Shown one piece after another: positions 25,898 through 34,416 of a DNA stretch of 64,000 nucleotides. The DNA comes from Kitasatospora sp052076145 (GTDB lineage Bacteria > Actinomycetota > Actinomycetes > Streptomycetales > Streptomycetaceae): contig NZ_CP197246.1 of NCBI RefSeq assembly GCF_052076145.1, positions 6,510,001-6,574,000 on the forward strand. Reading direction: 5' to 3'. The position numbers and the translations under genes are program-made. Under the pieces are notes generated by a model. The model had not been told where the DNA came from. It worked only from the letters and a program-made list of their open reading frames with translations, and did no database searches. Within the stretch, counting starts at the first letter, position 1. Each line of letters opens with the position of its first letter.

Positions 25898-26707
25898 ATG
25901 GAGAAGAAGATCGCGTTTCTCGGGTTGGGGTCCATGGGTGCGCCGATGGCCGCGCGCCTTCTCGCCGCCGGCTACCCGCTGACGGTGTGGAACAGGACGG
26001 CCGCGCGGGCGGAGCAGCTGGCGGCGGCCGGGGCGACGGTGGCGGCGACGCCCGCCGAGGCCGTCCGGGAGGCGGACGTCGTCATCACGATGCTCGCCGA
26101 CCCGGCTGCCGTACGGGAGGTGGTGGGCGCTTTCGCGCCCGCGCTGCAGCCCGGTGTGACGCTGATCGAGGCGTCCTCGATCGGTCCGCAGGGTGTCGCC
26201 GAGGTCGCGGCGATGCTGCCCGAGGGCGTGGCCCTGGTCGACTCGCCCGTGATGGGCAGCGTGGACCGCGCGGCGTCCGGCGAGCTGGTGCTGCTGGTCG
26301 GGGGCGATTCGAGTGCGGTGCAAGACGTGCTGGCGGTGCTCGGCACGGCGACGCACTGCGGCGCGACGGGCACCGGGTCGGCGCTCAAGGTGGTGCTGAT
26401 CGGTGCGGTGATCGCGGGTGTCGCGGTGGTCGGGGAGGCGATGGCGCTCGCCGACTCCTTCGGCCTGCCCGAGGAGTTGGTGACGCGGGCGATGGCCCAG
26501 GGCCCGCTCGCCGGGGTGGCGGGGCGGGCCTTCGCCCGGGGGGCGTACTTCCCGGTGCGGCTGGCGGCCAAGGACGTGGCCCTGGCGACGGCCGCCGCCG
26601 ACCTGCCGCTGGCGCGGGTGGTGCACGGGCGGCTGACGGCCTTCCCCGAGGCCGCGGACGAGGACCTCGGGCAGCTCGTCAAGCACCTGCGGGCCGGACG
26701 GAGCTGA
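25898..26707 (+). CDS. NAD(P)-dependent beta-hydroxyacid dehydrogenase
   Basis: 269 residues from the ATG at 25898. 3-hydroxyisobutyrate / 6-phosphogluconate dehydrogenase superfamily: dinucleotide motif IAFLGLGSMGAPMAARLL (residues 5-22), substrate-binding DSPVMGSVDRAASGELVLLVGG, and catalytic Lys in GTGSALKVVLIGAV. The C-terminal domain has the expected helices including the substrate-side AAKDVALA. It oxidises or reduces a short beta-hydroxyacid or semialdehyde; exact substrate unknown. Probably controlled by the divergent LysR protein. Confidence 0.9.
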   Translation: MEKKIAFLGLGSMGAPMAARLLAAGYPLTVWNRTAARAEQLAAAGATVAATPAEAVREADVVITMLADPAAVREVVGAFAPALQPGVTLIEASSIGPQGVAEVAAMLPEGVALVDSPVMGSVDRAASGELVLLVGGDSSAVQDVLAVLGTATHCGATGTGSALKVVLIGAVIAGVAVVGEAMALADSFGLPEELVTRAMAQGPLAGVAGRAFARGAYFPVRLAAKDVALATAAADLPLARVVHGRLTAFPEAADEDLGQLVKHLRAGRS

Positions 26708-26736
26708 CGGGTCGTACGTCTTCGCCGCGGCCGTCC

Positions 26737-27423
26737 CTACCGGCTGAGCCCGGCCTGGCCGAAGGTACCGGGCACCGGCAGGGTGGCCCAGCGGCCGATC
26801 GGCCAGGCCACGGTGAAGGCGCGGCCGACCACGTTGCCCACGGGGACGAAGCCGCCGCCGGGCTGGTTCACGTGGGCGCGGGAGTCCCAGGAGTCGTCGC
26901 GGTGGTCACCCATCACCCACAGGCTCCCCTTGGGCACGGTGACCGTCCCGACCGGGAGGTTGTCGCACGGGGTGGCGCCCGGGTAGATATACGGCTCGTC
27001 CAGCGGCACGCCGTTGACCTTCACCGGGCTGCCCACCCGGCACTCGACGGTGTCGCCGCCGACCGCGATCACCCGCTTGATCAGGTCCTTCTCGCCCGCC
27101 GAAGGCATCAGGCCGACCAGGCTCAGCACGCTCTGCACGGCGTTGGGCTTCTGCGGCCGCTCGTCCAGCCAGCCGCCCGGGTCGCGGAAGACCACGACCT
27201 CGCCGCGCTGGGGCTGGGCCCCGAACCAGGGCGTGAACTTGTCGACCAGGACGCGGTCTCCCTTCTGCAGGGTGTTCTGCATCGACGCCGAGGGGATCGA
27301 GAACGCCTGCACCGCGAAGGTCTTGATCCCCAGCGAGAGCACCAGCGCCATGCTCACCAGCACCAGCAGCTCGGCCCACCAAGGGCGCTTCGCCCCGGCC
27401 CAGGCCATCACCTTGGAACGCAC
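26737..27423 (-). CDS. lepB: Signal peptidase I
   Basis: 228 residues from the GTG at 27423. One N-terminal membrane helix (about 16-40, ELLVLVSMALVLSLGIKTFAV), then catalytic Ser47 in IPSASM and the general-base Lys in LIKRVIAVGGD. The later conserved box is GSLWVMGDHRDDSWDSR. It removes signal peptides from exported proteins on the outer face of the membrane. A single gene here, converging with the dehydrogenase at 26707. Confidence 0.94.
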   Translation of the reverse strand: MRSKVMAWAGAKRPWWAELLVLVSMALVLSLGIKTFAVQAFSIPSASMQNTLQKGDRVLVDKFTPWFGAQPQRGEVVVFRDPGGWLDERPQKPNAVQSVLSLVGLMPSAGEKDLIKRVIAVGGDTVECRVGSPVKVNGVPLDEPYIYPGATPCDNLPVGTVTVPKGSLWVMGDHRDDSWDSRAHVNQPGGGFVPVGNVVGRAFTVAWPIGRWATLPVPGTFGQAGLSR

Positions 27424-27536
27424 GACCTACCCCCCGTGATTCTCGGGACCAGGGCCCGACGCGGGCGCAGTCCTCAGCCGTGAGTGTAGGAAGACGAAGG
27501 TTCGCGAGGCGTAAGGACGGTCGGTCTCAGGACGCC

Positions 27537-28118
27537 TCAGCCGCTGGGCAGCGCCGCGCCCGGCCAGGACTCGTCCAGGGTGCCGTCACCGCGCACCGTG
27601 TACCGGGTGGAGGCCCCGGTGCCGGTCTGGGCGGCCCGTTCGTCGCGGATCAGGGCGCCGCCCTCCAGCCGCCAGGAGGCGGTGGCCGCGGCATCAGCCG
27701 CCGAGGCCCGGGAGGCGAGCAGCACGGGCGTGTCCCCGCTGAAGCCGAACAGCTCGACCAGGTCCACCGGTACGGCGCCCTCGGCGCGCCGCAGCACCAC
27801 CAGCGCGGCGGGCGCGTCCCGGTAGCGGGCGGGCAGCACGGTGCTCAGCGCGATCTGGGCGCCCTCGGCGGTGGAGCGGCCGTCCCGGAGCCGGATGGCG
27901 GGGCCCCCGGCCGGGTCGGAGTAGCTGCGGTTGGGCCAGTCGACCACCGGCGAGGGGCCGGTGGCGGGGCCGAGCGCCGGGTCGCCGGTGCCGTGCGCGA
28001 CGGCGGCGAACGGCGGGGCGGGCGACTGCGCGCCGTCCGCCGACAGCCCGGCGGGCGGCGCGGCCACCGAGGGAGAGGTGGACGGGCCGGGGCCGGCGGC
28101 AGGCCCTGCCGGCTGCGG
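27537..28118 (-). pseudogene. Out-of-frame C-terminal domain of the kinase
   Basis: In the reading frame one base behind the kinase frame, this stretch continues with a natural-looking Pro/Ala/Gly linker (PAGPAAGPGPSTSPSVA) and a globular region (SPVVDWPNRSYSDPAGG, YRDAPAALVVLRRAEGAVPVDLVELFGFSGDTPVLLASRA) ending at a TGA at 27539-27537. It has no start or ribosome site of its own. The kinase frame over the same bases gives only an Arg/Pro/Ser-rich tail. This is therefore the displaced C-terminus of the same gene after a one-base deletion, sequencing error or frameshift. Confidence 0.65.
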
Positions 28119-29239
28119 TTCTCGCAGCCCTGGGCGGCCGCGATGGCCAGCGCGACCCCGACGGTGACGGTGACGAAGACGACCGCGCGCTGCCGCAGCA
28201 GGCGCCGCCGGGCACCCGTCGCCCGCCCGACCGGCGGGCGGCCGGGCGCGGGTGTGTGCTGACGCTCCCGCACGGTGCCCGGCTGGGCGCCATCGGGGCG
28301 GGGCATCGGGGCCGTGACGGGCTGCCCGTGCGGGCGCCGGGCGGGCATCGGCGGCGGCACCGGCCGCACCGCGGGCGCGACGGGGGCCGAGGCGCGCCCG
28401 CGCGAGCCGCCCAGCGCCGCGCCCCGGGCGGCCAGCTCGCTGAGCCGCTCGTGCAGGGCCGCCGCGCCGGGCCGCTCGCCGGGCTCCTTGGCCAGGCAGG
28501 CCCGCACCAGCGGAGCCAGCGGCGGCGGCACGGCGGAGAGGTCGGGCTCCTCGTGCACCACCCGGTAGAGCATCACCTCCGAGGACGCCCCGGAGCCGAA
28601 CGGCGAGTCGCCGGTGAGCGCGTACGAGAGCGTGGCGCCGAAGGCGAAGACGTCGGTGGCCGGCAGCACGGCGGCGCCGCGCACCTGCTCGGGGGCGAGG
28701 AAGCCGGGGGAGCCGACGGCGGTGCCGACGTGCGTGAGGGTGCTGGCGCCGCGCGACCAGGCGATGCCGAAGTCGATGATCCGGGGGCCCTTGGGGGAGA
28801 GCAGGATGTTGGAGGGCTTCAGATCCCGGTGCACCACCCCGGCCTCGTGCACCTTGACCAGGCCGTCCGCGAGCGCGGCGCCGATCCGGGCGGCCTCGGC
28901 CCACGGCAGCGGGCCCTCGTCCCCGACCCGCTTGTACAGCGAGGGGCCGGGCACGTAGGCGGTGGCGAGCCAGGGCCGGTCCGCCTCGATGTCGGAGCCG
29001 ACGACGCGCGCGGTGCAGCCGCCCCGGATCTTCGAGGCGGCGGCGATCTCCCGGGCGAAGCGGGTACGGAACTCCGCGTCCTCGGCCAGCTCGGCCCGGA
29101 TCAGCTTGAGCGCGACGCGCTGCCCCCGGCGGTCCGACCCGAGGTAGACCACGCCCATCCCACCGGCGCCGAGTCGCCGGTGCAGCCGGTACGGGCCGAC
29201 GATGCGGGGGTCCTCACGCCTCAGCCGCATCATCGCCAT
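27845..29239 (-). CDS. Ser/Thr protein kinase (Hanks type), C-terminus frameshifted
   Basis: Kinase domain at about residues 13-275: glycine loop LGAGGMGVVYLG, ATP-binding Lys in VALKLIRA, catalytic loop HRDLKPSNILL, DFG in IIDFGIAW and APEQ. A Pro-rich linker follows, then a membrane helix (AVVFVTVTVGVALAIAAAQ, about 345-363) that should place a C-terminal sensor region outside the cell. After the helix the frame gives only low-complexity Arg/Pro/Ser to residue 464. The plausible extracellular domain is in the -1 frame, ending at 27537. The switch falls near 28117, inside a hairpin (28111-28129). A restored protein would be about 567 residues. Confidence 0.85.
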   Translation of the reverse strand: MAMMRLRREDPRIVGPYRLHRRLGAGGMGVVYLGSDRRGQRVALKLIRAELAEDAEFRTRFAREIAAASKIRGGCTARVVGSDIEADRPWLATAYVPGPSLYKRVGDEGPLPWAEAARIGAALADGLVKVHEAGVVHRDLKPSNILLSPKGPRIIDFGIAWSRGASTLTHVGTAVGSPGFLAPEQVRGAAVLPATDVFAFGATLSYALTGDSPFGSGASSEVMLYRVVHEEPDLSAVPPPLAPLVRACLAKEPGERPGAAALHERLSELAARGAALGGSRGRASAPVAPAVRPVPPPMPARRPHGQPVTAPMPRPDGAQPGTVRERQHTPAPGRPPVGRATGARRRLLRQRAVVFVTVTVGVALAIAAAQGCENRSRQGLPPAPARPPLPRWPRRPPGCRRTARSRPPRRSPPSRTAPATRRSAPPPAPRRWSTGPTAATPTRPGAPPSGSGTAAPPPRAPRSR

Positions 29240-29694
29240 GTCCGCTTCCCGTCACTCTGTGGCCCGTCGTCCTGGGGTTGAGACCCCGTCGGTTGGGGCA
29301 TCGTCAGAATCCTGCTCCGGCACAGCTTACGGACTGCGTGCTGCGGTGTGCTGATACGCAACACCCGCCGAGCCGGTCGGATTGTCGGATGCACCGAAAC
29401 AACACCTCGCCGTCACTTCCACGACACCGCTGACCAGGCACGGAGCAGCCCCTCAGGGGTGCTCTCAGGGTTCAGTGGGGGATCTGCGCGAGCCTCTCTC
29501 CGCCTGGGGTAGTAGACCCGGGGCCCCGGCGTCATCCCAGCGGAGGCCGAGGGACCGTACGCGGGCATGACGACCGCTGCCGGCCCGGCCCGTAGCGTTG
29601 ATCCCGGCGGTGAGAGACCGGCTCGTTCCACGGGTCCGTGCTCGCCGCTCCCAGACGGCAGCAAGGCAGTAGCAGGAACGGGCGGGAGAAGACC
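29240..29694. other. 455-bp gap between divergent genes
   Basis: Lies between the minus-strand kinase start and a small plus-strand membrane protein gene. It presumably carries promoters for both, but no convincing -35/-10 pair is picked out. A short open frame at 29382-29570 has no coding-like features. GC palindrome CCGGGGCCCCGG sits at 29519-29530. Confidence 0.4.
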
Positions 29695-29865
29695 ATGGCC
29701 ACGCAGCTCACCGGAGCAGTCCGACGCGGTCGGCAGACGGGTCACAGGCACCCCGCCGTCGCGTTCGCGATCGCGCTGCCCTGCGCCGCCCTCCTGGTGA
29801 TGCTGTTCGGCTGGGAGCAACTGGCGGCCCAGATACGCGCGGTCGCCGATCTGATCGGGCGCTGA
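29695..29865 (+). CDS. Small single-pass membrane protein
   Basis: 56 residues from the ATG at 29695, with GGGAGAAG five bases upstream. A basic N-terminus (RRGRQTGHRH) precedes one hydrophobic helix at about residues 19-39 (AVAFAIALPCAALLVMLFGW), then an amphipathic tail. The positive-inside rule suggests the N-terminus is cytoplasmic. No family is recognised. Confidence 0.55.
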   Translation: MATQLTGAVRRGRQTGHRHPAVAFAIALPCAALLVMLFGWEQLAAQIRAVADLIGR

Positions 29866-30049
29866 CCCTTGGGGAAGGGAAGGCGTCGGCCGAGGGCCCT
29901 CGCACACCGGCTGGACTGACGCGGACGGGCGTCGGCGGTGAGCGCGGCAGTGCCTCGGCAGACAGCAGGTGCCGGGTGCGGCGAAGCCGGTGAGGGCTTC
30001 CGCACCCGGTGCCTGCGTACCCGCAGCAGGAGCGGAGGGCCACAACGCA

Positions 30050-30082
30050 GAAGGCCGCAGTCCTGATCGGACCACGGCCTTC
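30050..30082 (-). terminator. Terminator of the tRNA operon
   Basis: Arms GAAGGCCG/CGGCCTTC with an inner GTCC/GGAC stem, ten bases past the 3' end of the last tRNA-Val on the minus strand. Confidence 0.65.
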
Positions 30083-30091
30083 CACCAACTC

Positions 30092-30166
<75 letters not shown>

Positions 30167-30196
30167 CTCACCAAGGCCCCCACGAGGAGAACCAAG

Positions 30197-30268
<72 letters not shown>

Positions 30269-30322
30269 CTGCACACGTCACCGAAGTGACGGTCATGCCA
30301 AGACCCCTGACGGGGCCGGGTG

Positions 30323-30394
<72 letters not shown>

Positions 30395-30448
30395 CTGCAC
30401 ACGTCACCGAAGTGACGGTCATGCCAAGACCCCCGAGGGGGCCGGGTG

Positions 30449-30520
<72 letters not shown>

Positions 30521-30553
30521 GGGGAGGGCCCCTGGCGAACCAGGGGCACCTCT

Positions 30554-30627
30554 TGGAGGTGGAGACGGGATTTGAACCCGTGTACACGGCTTTGCAGGCC
30601 GTTGCCTCGCCTCTCGGCCACTCCACC
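30554..30627 (-). tRNA. tRNA-Cys(GCA)
   Basis: Acceptor GGTGGAG/CTCCACC, anticodon loop CTGCAAA (GCA), discriminator U as expected for Cys identity, CCA encoded. Lies 39 bases after tRNA-Gly in the same operon. Confidence 0.95.
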
Positions 30628-30666
30628 AGGCAACTGCGAAGAACGATCTTACCCTGTTCTCCGTCG

Positions 30667-30739
30667 AGCGGACGACGAGATTCGAACTCGCGACCCTCAC
30701 CTTGGCAAGGTGATGCTCTACCAACTGAGCCACGTCCGC
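30667..30739 (-). tRNA. tRNA-Gly(GCC)
   Basis: Acceptor GCGGACG/CGTCCGC, anticodon loop TTGCCAA (GCC), T arm GAG-TTCGAAT-CTC, discriminator U, no encoded CCA. First gene of the minus-strand tRNA operon. Confidence 0.95.
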
Positions 30740-30796
30740 CTGTCTCCCGGTCACTTCACCGCTTTCCTGCGGCTCCGTTCCCCGGCGACGTGTTGA

Positions 30797-30824
30797 ACTC
30801 TAGCGGATTCCGGGACCAGCTCAA
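30797..30824 (-). promoter_or_regulatory. Promoter of the tRNA Gly-Cys-Val operon
   Basis: On the minus strand, -35 TTGAGC (30824-30819) and -10 TAGAGT (30802-30797) with a 16-base spacer, about 58 bases before tRNA-Gly. A good match to the housekeeping streptomycete consensus. Confidence 0.6.
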
Positions 30825-31012
30825 ATTCCGTTCCCGCAGCGTGGCGCCACAGCACCCGCCGAGACCCTCCCGGGAGGGGAGCCGGAGCACCCCGCCGCGC
30901 CTCGCACTCGTCGCCCGGCACCCCCTCCGACCTACACTTCAGCCACCGCAGTCATCCCCCGCCCGCGCGCCCACAACCGCGCGGAGCAGCACCGAATCCG
31001 CGCAGGAGTCCC

Positions 31013-32068
31013 GTGTCCGGCCGCAGCACCACCCTCGCCCCCACCGCACCGATGGCCCGCTTCGGCGGCCGCCTGGCGACGGGGCTCCGCGAGGTGACGT
31101 CGGACGCGGCCGCTCTCGACTCGTCCGGCTTCTGGGCCGTCGCCCACGACTTCGAGGGCCGTCTCACCTGCGCCCGCTTCGACGACGTCCGCCCCGACCC
31201 GGCCCCGCCGCGCACCGAGGGCTGGCTCGGCCCGAGCCCCGACGGCTGGCACACCTCCCTCGACCGGGCCGCCTACACCGCGGGCGTACGCCGCATCCGC
31301 GAGCACATCGCGGCCGGCGAGGTCTACCAGGCCAACCTCTGCCGGGTGCTGTCCGCACCGCTGCCCGACCCGGCCCGCAGCGACATCGACGCCCTCACCG
31401 GGCTGCTCGCCCACGGCAACCCCGCCCCCTACGCCGGGACGATCCGACTCCCCGACCACGGCATCGAGATCGCCACCGCCTCCCCCGAGCTCTACCTGCG
31501 CCGCTCCGGCCGCACCGTCTCCTCCGGCCCGATCAAGGGCACCGGCCGCACCGAGCACGACCTGCTGGAGAAGGACCACGCCGAGAACGTGATGATCGTC
31601 GACCTCGTCCGCAACGACCTCGGCCGCGTCTGCGCCACCGGCACCGTCACCGTGCCCGACCTCTGCGTGGTCGAGAAGCACCCCGGCCTGGTGCACCTCG
31701 TCTCCACCGTCGAAGGCACCCTGCGCGACGGCGCCGGCTGGCCCGAGCTCCTCACCGCGACCTTCCCGCCCGGCTCCGTCACCGGCGCGCCGAAGGCCAG
31801 CGCCCTGCGGATCATCGAAGCCCTGGAGACCGCCCCCCGAGGCCCCTACTGCGGAGCCGTCGGCTGGGTCGACGCCGACCGGGGCGAGGCCGAACTCGCC
31901 GTCGGCATCAGGACGTTCTGGATCGACCGGAGCGGCCCGCAGCCCGAACTCCGGTTCGGCACCGGCGCCGGCATCACCTGGGGCTCCGACCCTGAGCGGG
32001 AGTGGCAGGAGACAGAACTCAAAGCCTCCCGCCTGGTCGCGATAGCGTCGGGCACCACCCTCACCTGA
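31013..32068 (+). CDS. pabB: Aminodeoxychorismate synthase component I
   Basis: 351 residues from the GTG at 31013. Chorismate-binding enzyme domain: YTAGVRRIREHIAAGEVYQANLCR, SPELYLRRSGRTVSSGPIKGTGRT, EKDHAENVMIVDLVRNDLGRV, VEGTL and GSVTGAPK. The PIKGT motif, with the Lys that attacks chorismate, distinguishes PabB from anthranilate synthase (PIAGT). It forms 4-amino-4-deoxychorismate for folate using ammonia from a PabA subunit that is not encoded here. pabC follows after 39 bases. Confidence 0.92.
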   Translation: MSGRSTTLAPTAPMARFGGRLATGLREVTSDAAALDSSGFWAVAHDFEGRLTCARFDDVRPDPAPPRTEGWLGPSPDGWHTSLDRAAYTAGVRRIREHIAAGEVYQANLCRVLSAPLPDPARSDIDALTGLLAHGNPAPYAGTIRLPDHGIEIATASPELYLRRSGRTVSSGPIKGTGRTEHDLLEKDHAENVMIVDLVRNDLGRVCATGTVTVPDLCVVEKHPGLVHLVSTVEGTLRDGAGWPELLTATFPPGSVTGAPKASALRIIEALETAPRGPYCGAVGWVDADRGEAELAVGIRTFWIDRSGPQPELRFGTGAGITWGSDPEREWQETELKASRLVAIASGTTLT

Positions 32069-32107
32069 CTGCCCCCACCTGACCGCCCCCACCGAGGAGA
32101 ACGTTCC

Positions 32108-32923
32108 ATGATCTGGGTCAACGGCTCGCTGGTCGACGACACGGCAGCCGCCGTCTCCGTGCTCGACCACGGCCTCACCACCGGCGACGGAGTCTTCGAG
32201 ACGGTGAAGGCCGTGGACGGCAGCGTCTTCGCCCTCACCCGCCACCTCGACCGCCTCACCCGCTCCGCCCGCGGTCTCGGCCTCGCCGACCCGGACCACG
32301 ACCAGGTCCGCACGGCCGTCACCCAGGTCCTGCACGCCAACCCGATGCCCCTCGGCCGGCTGCGCATCACCTACACCGGTGGCGTCTCCCCGCTCGGCTC
32401 CGAACGCAGCGGTGCCCCCACCACCCTGGTCGTCGCGCTCGGCACCGCCAACCCGCGCCCGGACACCACCGCCGTCCGCACCGTCCCCTGGCGGCGCAAC
32501 GAGCACAGCGCGGTGGCCGGCCTGAAGACCACCTCCTACGCCGAGAACGTCGTCGCGCTCGCCGCCGCCCACCAGGCCGGCGCCTCCGAGGCGCTGCTCG
32601 CCAACACCGCCGGGCAGCTCTGCGAGGGCACCGGCTCCAACGTCTTCGTCGTCCTCGACGGCCGACTGCTCACCCCGCCGCTGCACTCCGGCTGCCTCGC
32701 CGGCATCACCCGCCAGCTCGTCATCGACTGGACGGGCGCGGAGGAGGCCGACCTCCCGTTCGACGTCCTGACGCACGCCGACGAGATCTTCCTCACCTCC
32801 ACCCTCCGCGACGTCCAGGCCGTCTCCCGGGTCGACGACCGCGAACTCCCCGCCCCCGGCCCGGTCACCCTCAAGGCGATGGCCCAGTTCGCCGAGCGCA
32901 GCGCGATGACCCTGGAGCCCTGA
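32108..32923 (+). CDS. pabC: Aminodeoxychorismate lyase (class IV PLP enzyme)
   Basis: 271 residues. Class IV aminotransferase fold: NGSLVDDTAAAVSVLDHGLTTGDGVFETVK at the N-terminus, RHLDRLTRSARGLG, catalytic Lys in AGLKTTSYAENVVALAAA, and EALLANTAGQLCEGTGSNVFVV. It releases pyruvate from 4-amino-4-deoxychorismate to give p-aminobenzoate. Operon position after pabB favours PabC over branched-chain aminotransferase. ATG with GAGGAGAA upstream. Confidence 0.9.
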   Translation: MIWVNGSLVDDTAAAVSVLDHGLTTGDGVFETVKAVDGSVFALTRHLDRLTRSARGLGLADPDHDQVRTAVTQVLHANPMPLGRLRITYTGGVSPLGSERSGAPTTLVVALGTANPRPDTTAVRTVPWRRNEHSAVAGLKTTSYAENVVALAAAHQAGASEALLANTAGQLCEGTGSNVFVVLDGRLLTPPLHSGCLAGITRQLVIDWTGAEEADLPFDVLTHADEIFLTSTLRDVQAVSRVDDRELPAPGPVTLKAMAQFAERSAMTLEP

Positions 32924-32974
32924 CGCCGATTCACCCAGCACGCTGATTCACCCAGCGCGCCGATTCACCCCGCC
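32924..32974. repeat. Three 17-bp tandem repeats after pabC
   Basis: Three adjacent units of the form CGCYGATTCACCCAGCR begin at 32924, 32941 and 32958. The third diverges at its end. They start at the pabC stop and fill most of the gap to the next gene. Confidence 0.8.
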
Positions 32975-32995
32975 GCAGGTGGGAAAGGAGCCTGA

Positions 32996-33835
32996 GTGAC
33001 CACCACCCTGCGCCCCGAACACCCCGAAGAGTCCGCCCCCGGCGGCGCCCGCACCCGACGCTGGCAGATCTGCGTCAACGGCCGCCCCGTCGGCGGCCTG
33101 CGCACCACCGCACTCCCACGCGGACGGGAGTGGTGGGGCGAGATCACCGAGCTGGAGGTCACCGAGGGCCGCCGCCGGGGCCGGGCCACCGTCGGCGTGC
33201 TCGCGGCGGAGGAGGTGCTGCGCGGCTGGGGCTGCACCCGCGTCGACGTCAACGTCCCCGCCGGGTCGGTCGCCGCGCTGCGCCTCGCCGAGGTGCTCGG
33301 CTACACCGAGCGGATGCGGAACATGGGCAAGCACCTCGCCGGCCCCCCGCCGCTGCCCCCGGGTCTGACGGCCCGTCCGATCGGCCACGACGACTACGAC
33401 ACGTGGCTGGCCGCCGCCCGCAAGGCCTACCTGGCCGACCTGCGCGCCTCCGGCCTCACCGACGAGCAGGCCCGCGCCAAGTCCGACGCCGACCACGCCC
33501 AGGTCCTCCAACAGGGCCCGGACACGCCCGGCAACGCCCTACGGACGCTCCTGGACGCCGACGGCACCCCCGTCGGCACCCTCTGGCTGGCCGTCCACGA
33601 GGACCCGCTGCTGATCGCCGTCCGGAACGCCTGGGTGATGACCGTCGAGGTCGACCCCACCCGCCGCGGCGAAGGACACGGCCGCGCCCTCCTGCTGCTC
33701 GCCGAACGCGAGTCGCTGGCGGCCGGCGTCGCCGAACTCGGCCTGAACGTCTTCAGCGGCAACACCGTCGCCATCGCGCTCTACACCTCGCTCGGGTACG
33801 CCGTCACCAACCGCATCCTCGGCAAGCCCCTCTGA
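32996..33835 (+). CDS. Tandem GNAT-domain acetyltransferase
   Basis: 279 residues from the GTG at 32996 (AAGGAG nearby). Two GNAT-like halves: residues about 20-115 (ITELEVTEGRRRGRATVGVLAAEEVLRGWG, ALRLAEVLGYTERMRNMGK) and about 122-279 (ARPIGHDDYDTWLAAARKAYLADL, VMTVEVDPTRRGEGHGRALLLLAE, LGLNVFSGNTVAIALYTSLGYAVTNRILGK). The second half has a standard acetyl-CoA loop RRGEGHG. In the first, RRRGRATVG is a plausible but looser version. Such proteins in this phylum include mycothiol synthase-like enzymes, but assignment is not possible. It ends at a 13-bp repeat array. Confidence 0.85.
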   Translation: MTTTLRPEHPEESAPGGARTRRWQICVNGRPVGGLRTTALPRGREWWGEITELEVTEGRRRGRATVGVLAAEEVLRGWGCTRVDVNVPAGSVAALRLAEVLGYTERMRNMGKHLAGPPPLPPGLTARPIGHDDYDTWLAAARKAYLADLRASGLTDEQARAKSDADHAQVLQQGPDTPGNALRTLLDADGTPVGTLWLAVHEDPLLIAVRNAWVMTVEVDPTRRGEGHGRALLLLAERESLAAGVAELGLNVFSGNTVAIALYTSLGYAVTNRILGKPL

Positions 33836-33899
33836 CGCCGACGCCCAACGCCGACGCCCAACGCCGACGCCCAACGCCGACGCCCAACGCCGACGCTCA
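33835..33899. repeat. Five 13-bp tandem repeats between convergent genes
   Basis: Five units of ACGCCGACGCCCA (last one ACGCCGACGCTCA) run from the stop of the acetyltransferase to the stop of the minus-strand gene at 33897. The end forms a palindrome CCGACGCT-C-AGCGTCGG (33890-33906) which may serve as a two-way stop for transcription. Confidence 0.85.
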
Positions 33900-34388
33900 G
33901 CGTCGGTCGAGCAGCTCGACGATCCGCTCCCGCAGCCCGTCCTGGCTCTTGCCACCGTCCAGCCGCTGCCCGCCGACGACGTACGTGGGCGTGCCGGTGA
34001 CACCGATGGCCTGGCCCTCCGCCTGGTCGGCGTCGACCACGAGCATGTGCCGCCCGTCGATCAGCGCGGTCTCGACCTCTTCGGCGTCCAGCCCCAGCTC
34101 GGCGGCCAGCGCGATCAGCGCCTTCTGCCCGTCCCGCGCGAGCACCTCGACCCGGTCGAGCAGCGCCTCGGCGTACTCCCAGCCCCGGCCCTGCGCGAAG
34201 GCCTCCTCGGTGGCCTCGGCGGCGGCGTAGGCGTGCTTGTGCTTCTCCAGCGGGAAGTGCCGCAGCTGGATGTCGAGCGCGTCGCCGTAGCGCTCACGCA
34301 GGGCCCGTACGTCGTCCAGGGCGGTACGGCAGTCCGGGCACTCGAGGTCGCACCAGAACTCGACACGGGGGAGAGGGGTCTCGGTCAT
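33897..34388 (-). CDS. DsbA/FrnE-family thiol oxidoreductase
   Basis: 163 residues from the ATG at 34388. Thioredoxin-fold protein without a signal peptide: EFWCDLECPDCRTALDDV carries the CPDC redox motif near the N-terminus, a helical insertion (HKHAYAAAEATEEAFAQGRGWEYAEALL) follows, and VTGTPTYVVGGQ gives the cis-Pro loop. The layout is that of cytoplasmic DsbA-like proteins. It lies 28 bases downstream of the CGNR zinc-finger gene on the same strand and is probably co-transcribed. Confidence 0.88.
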   Translation of the reverse strand: MTETPLPRVEFWCDLECPDCRTALDDVRALRERYGDALDIQLRHFPLEKHKHAYAAAEATEEAFAQGRGWEYAEALLDRVEVLARDGQKALIALAAELGLDAEEVETALIDGRHMLVVDADQAEGQAIGVTGTPTYVVGGQRLDGGKSQDGLRERIVELLDRR

Positions 34389-34416
34389 GCGGCCCAGTCT
34401 TCCACCCTCGGGCTCG

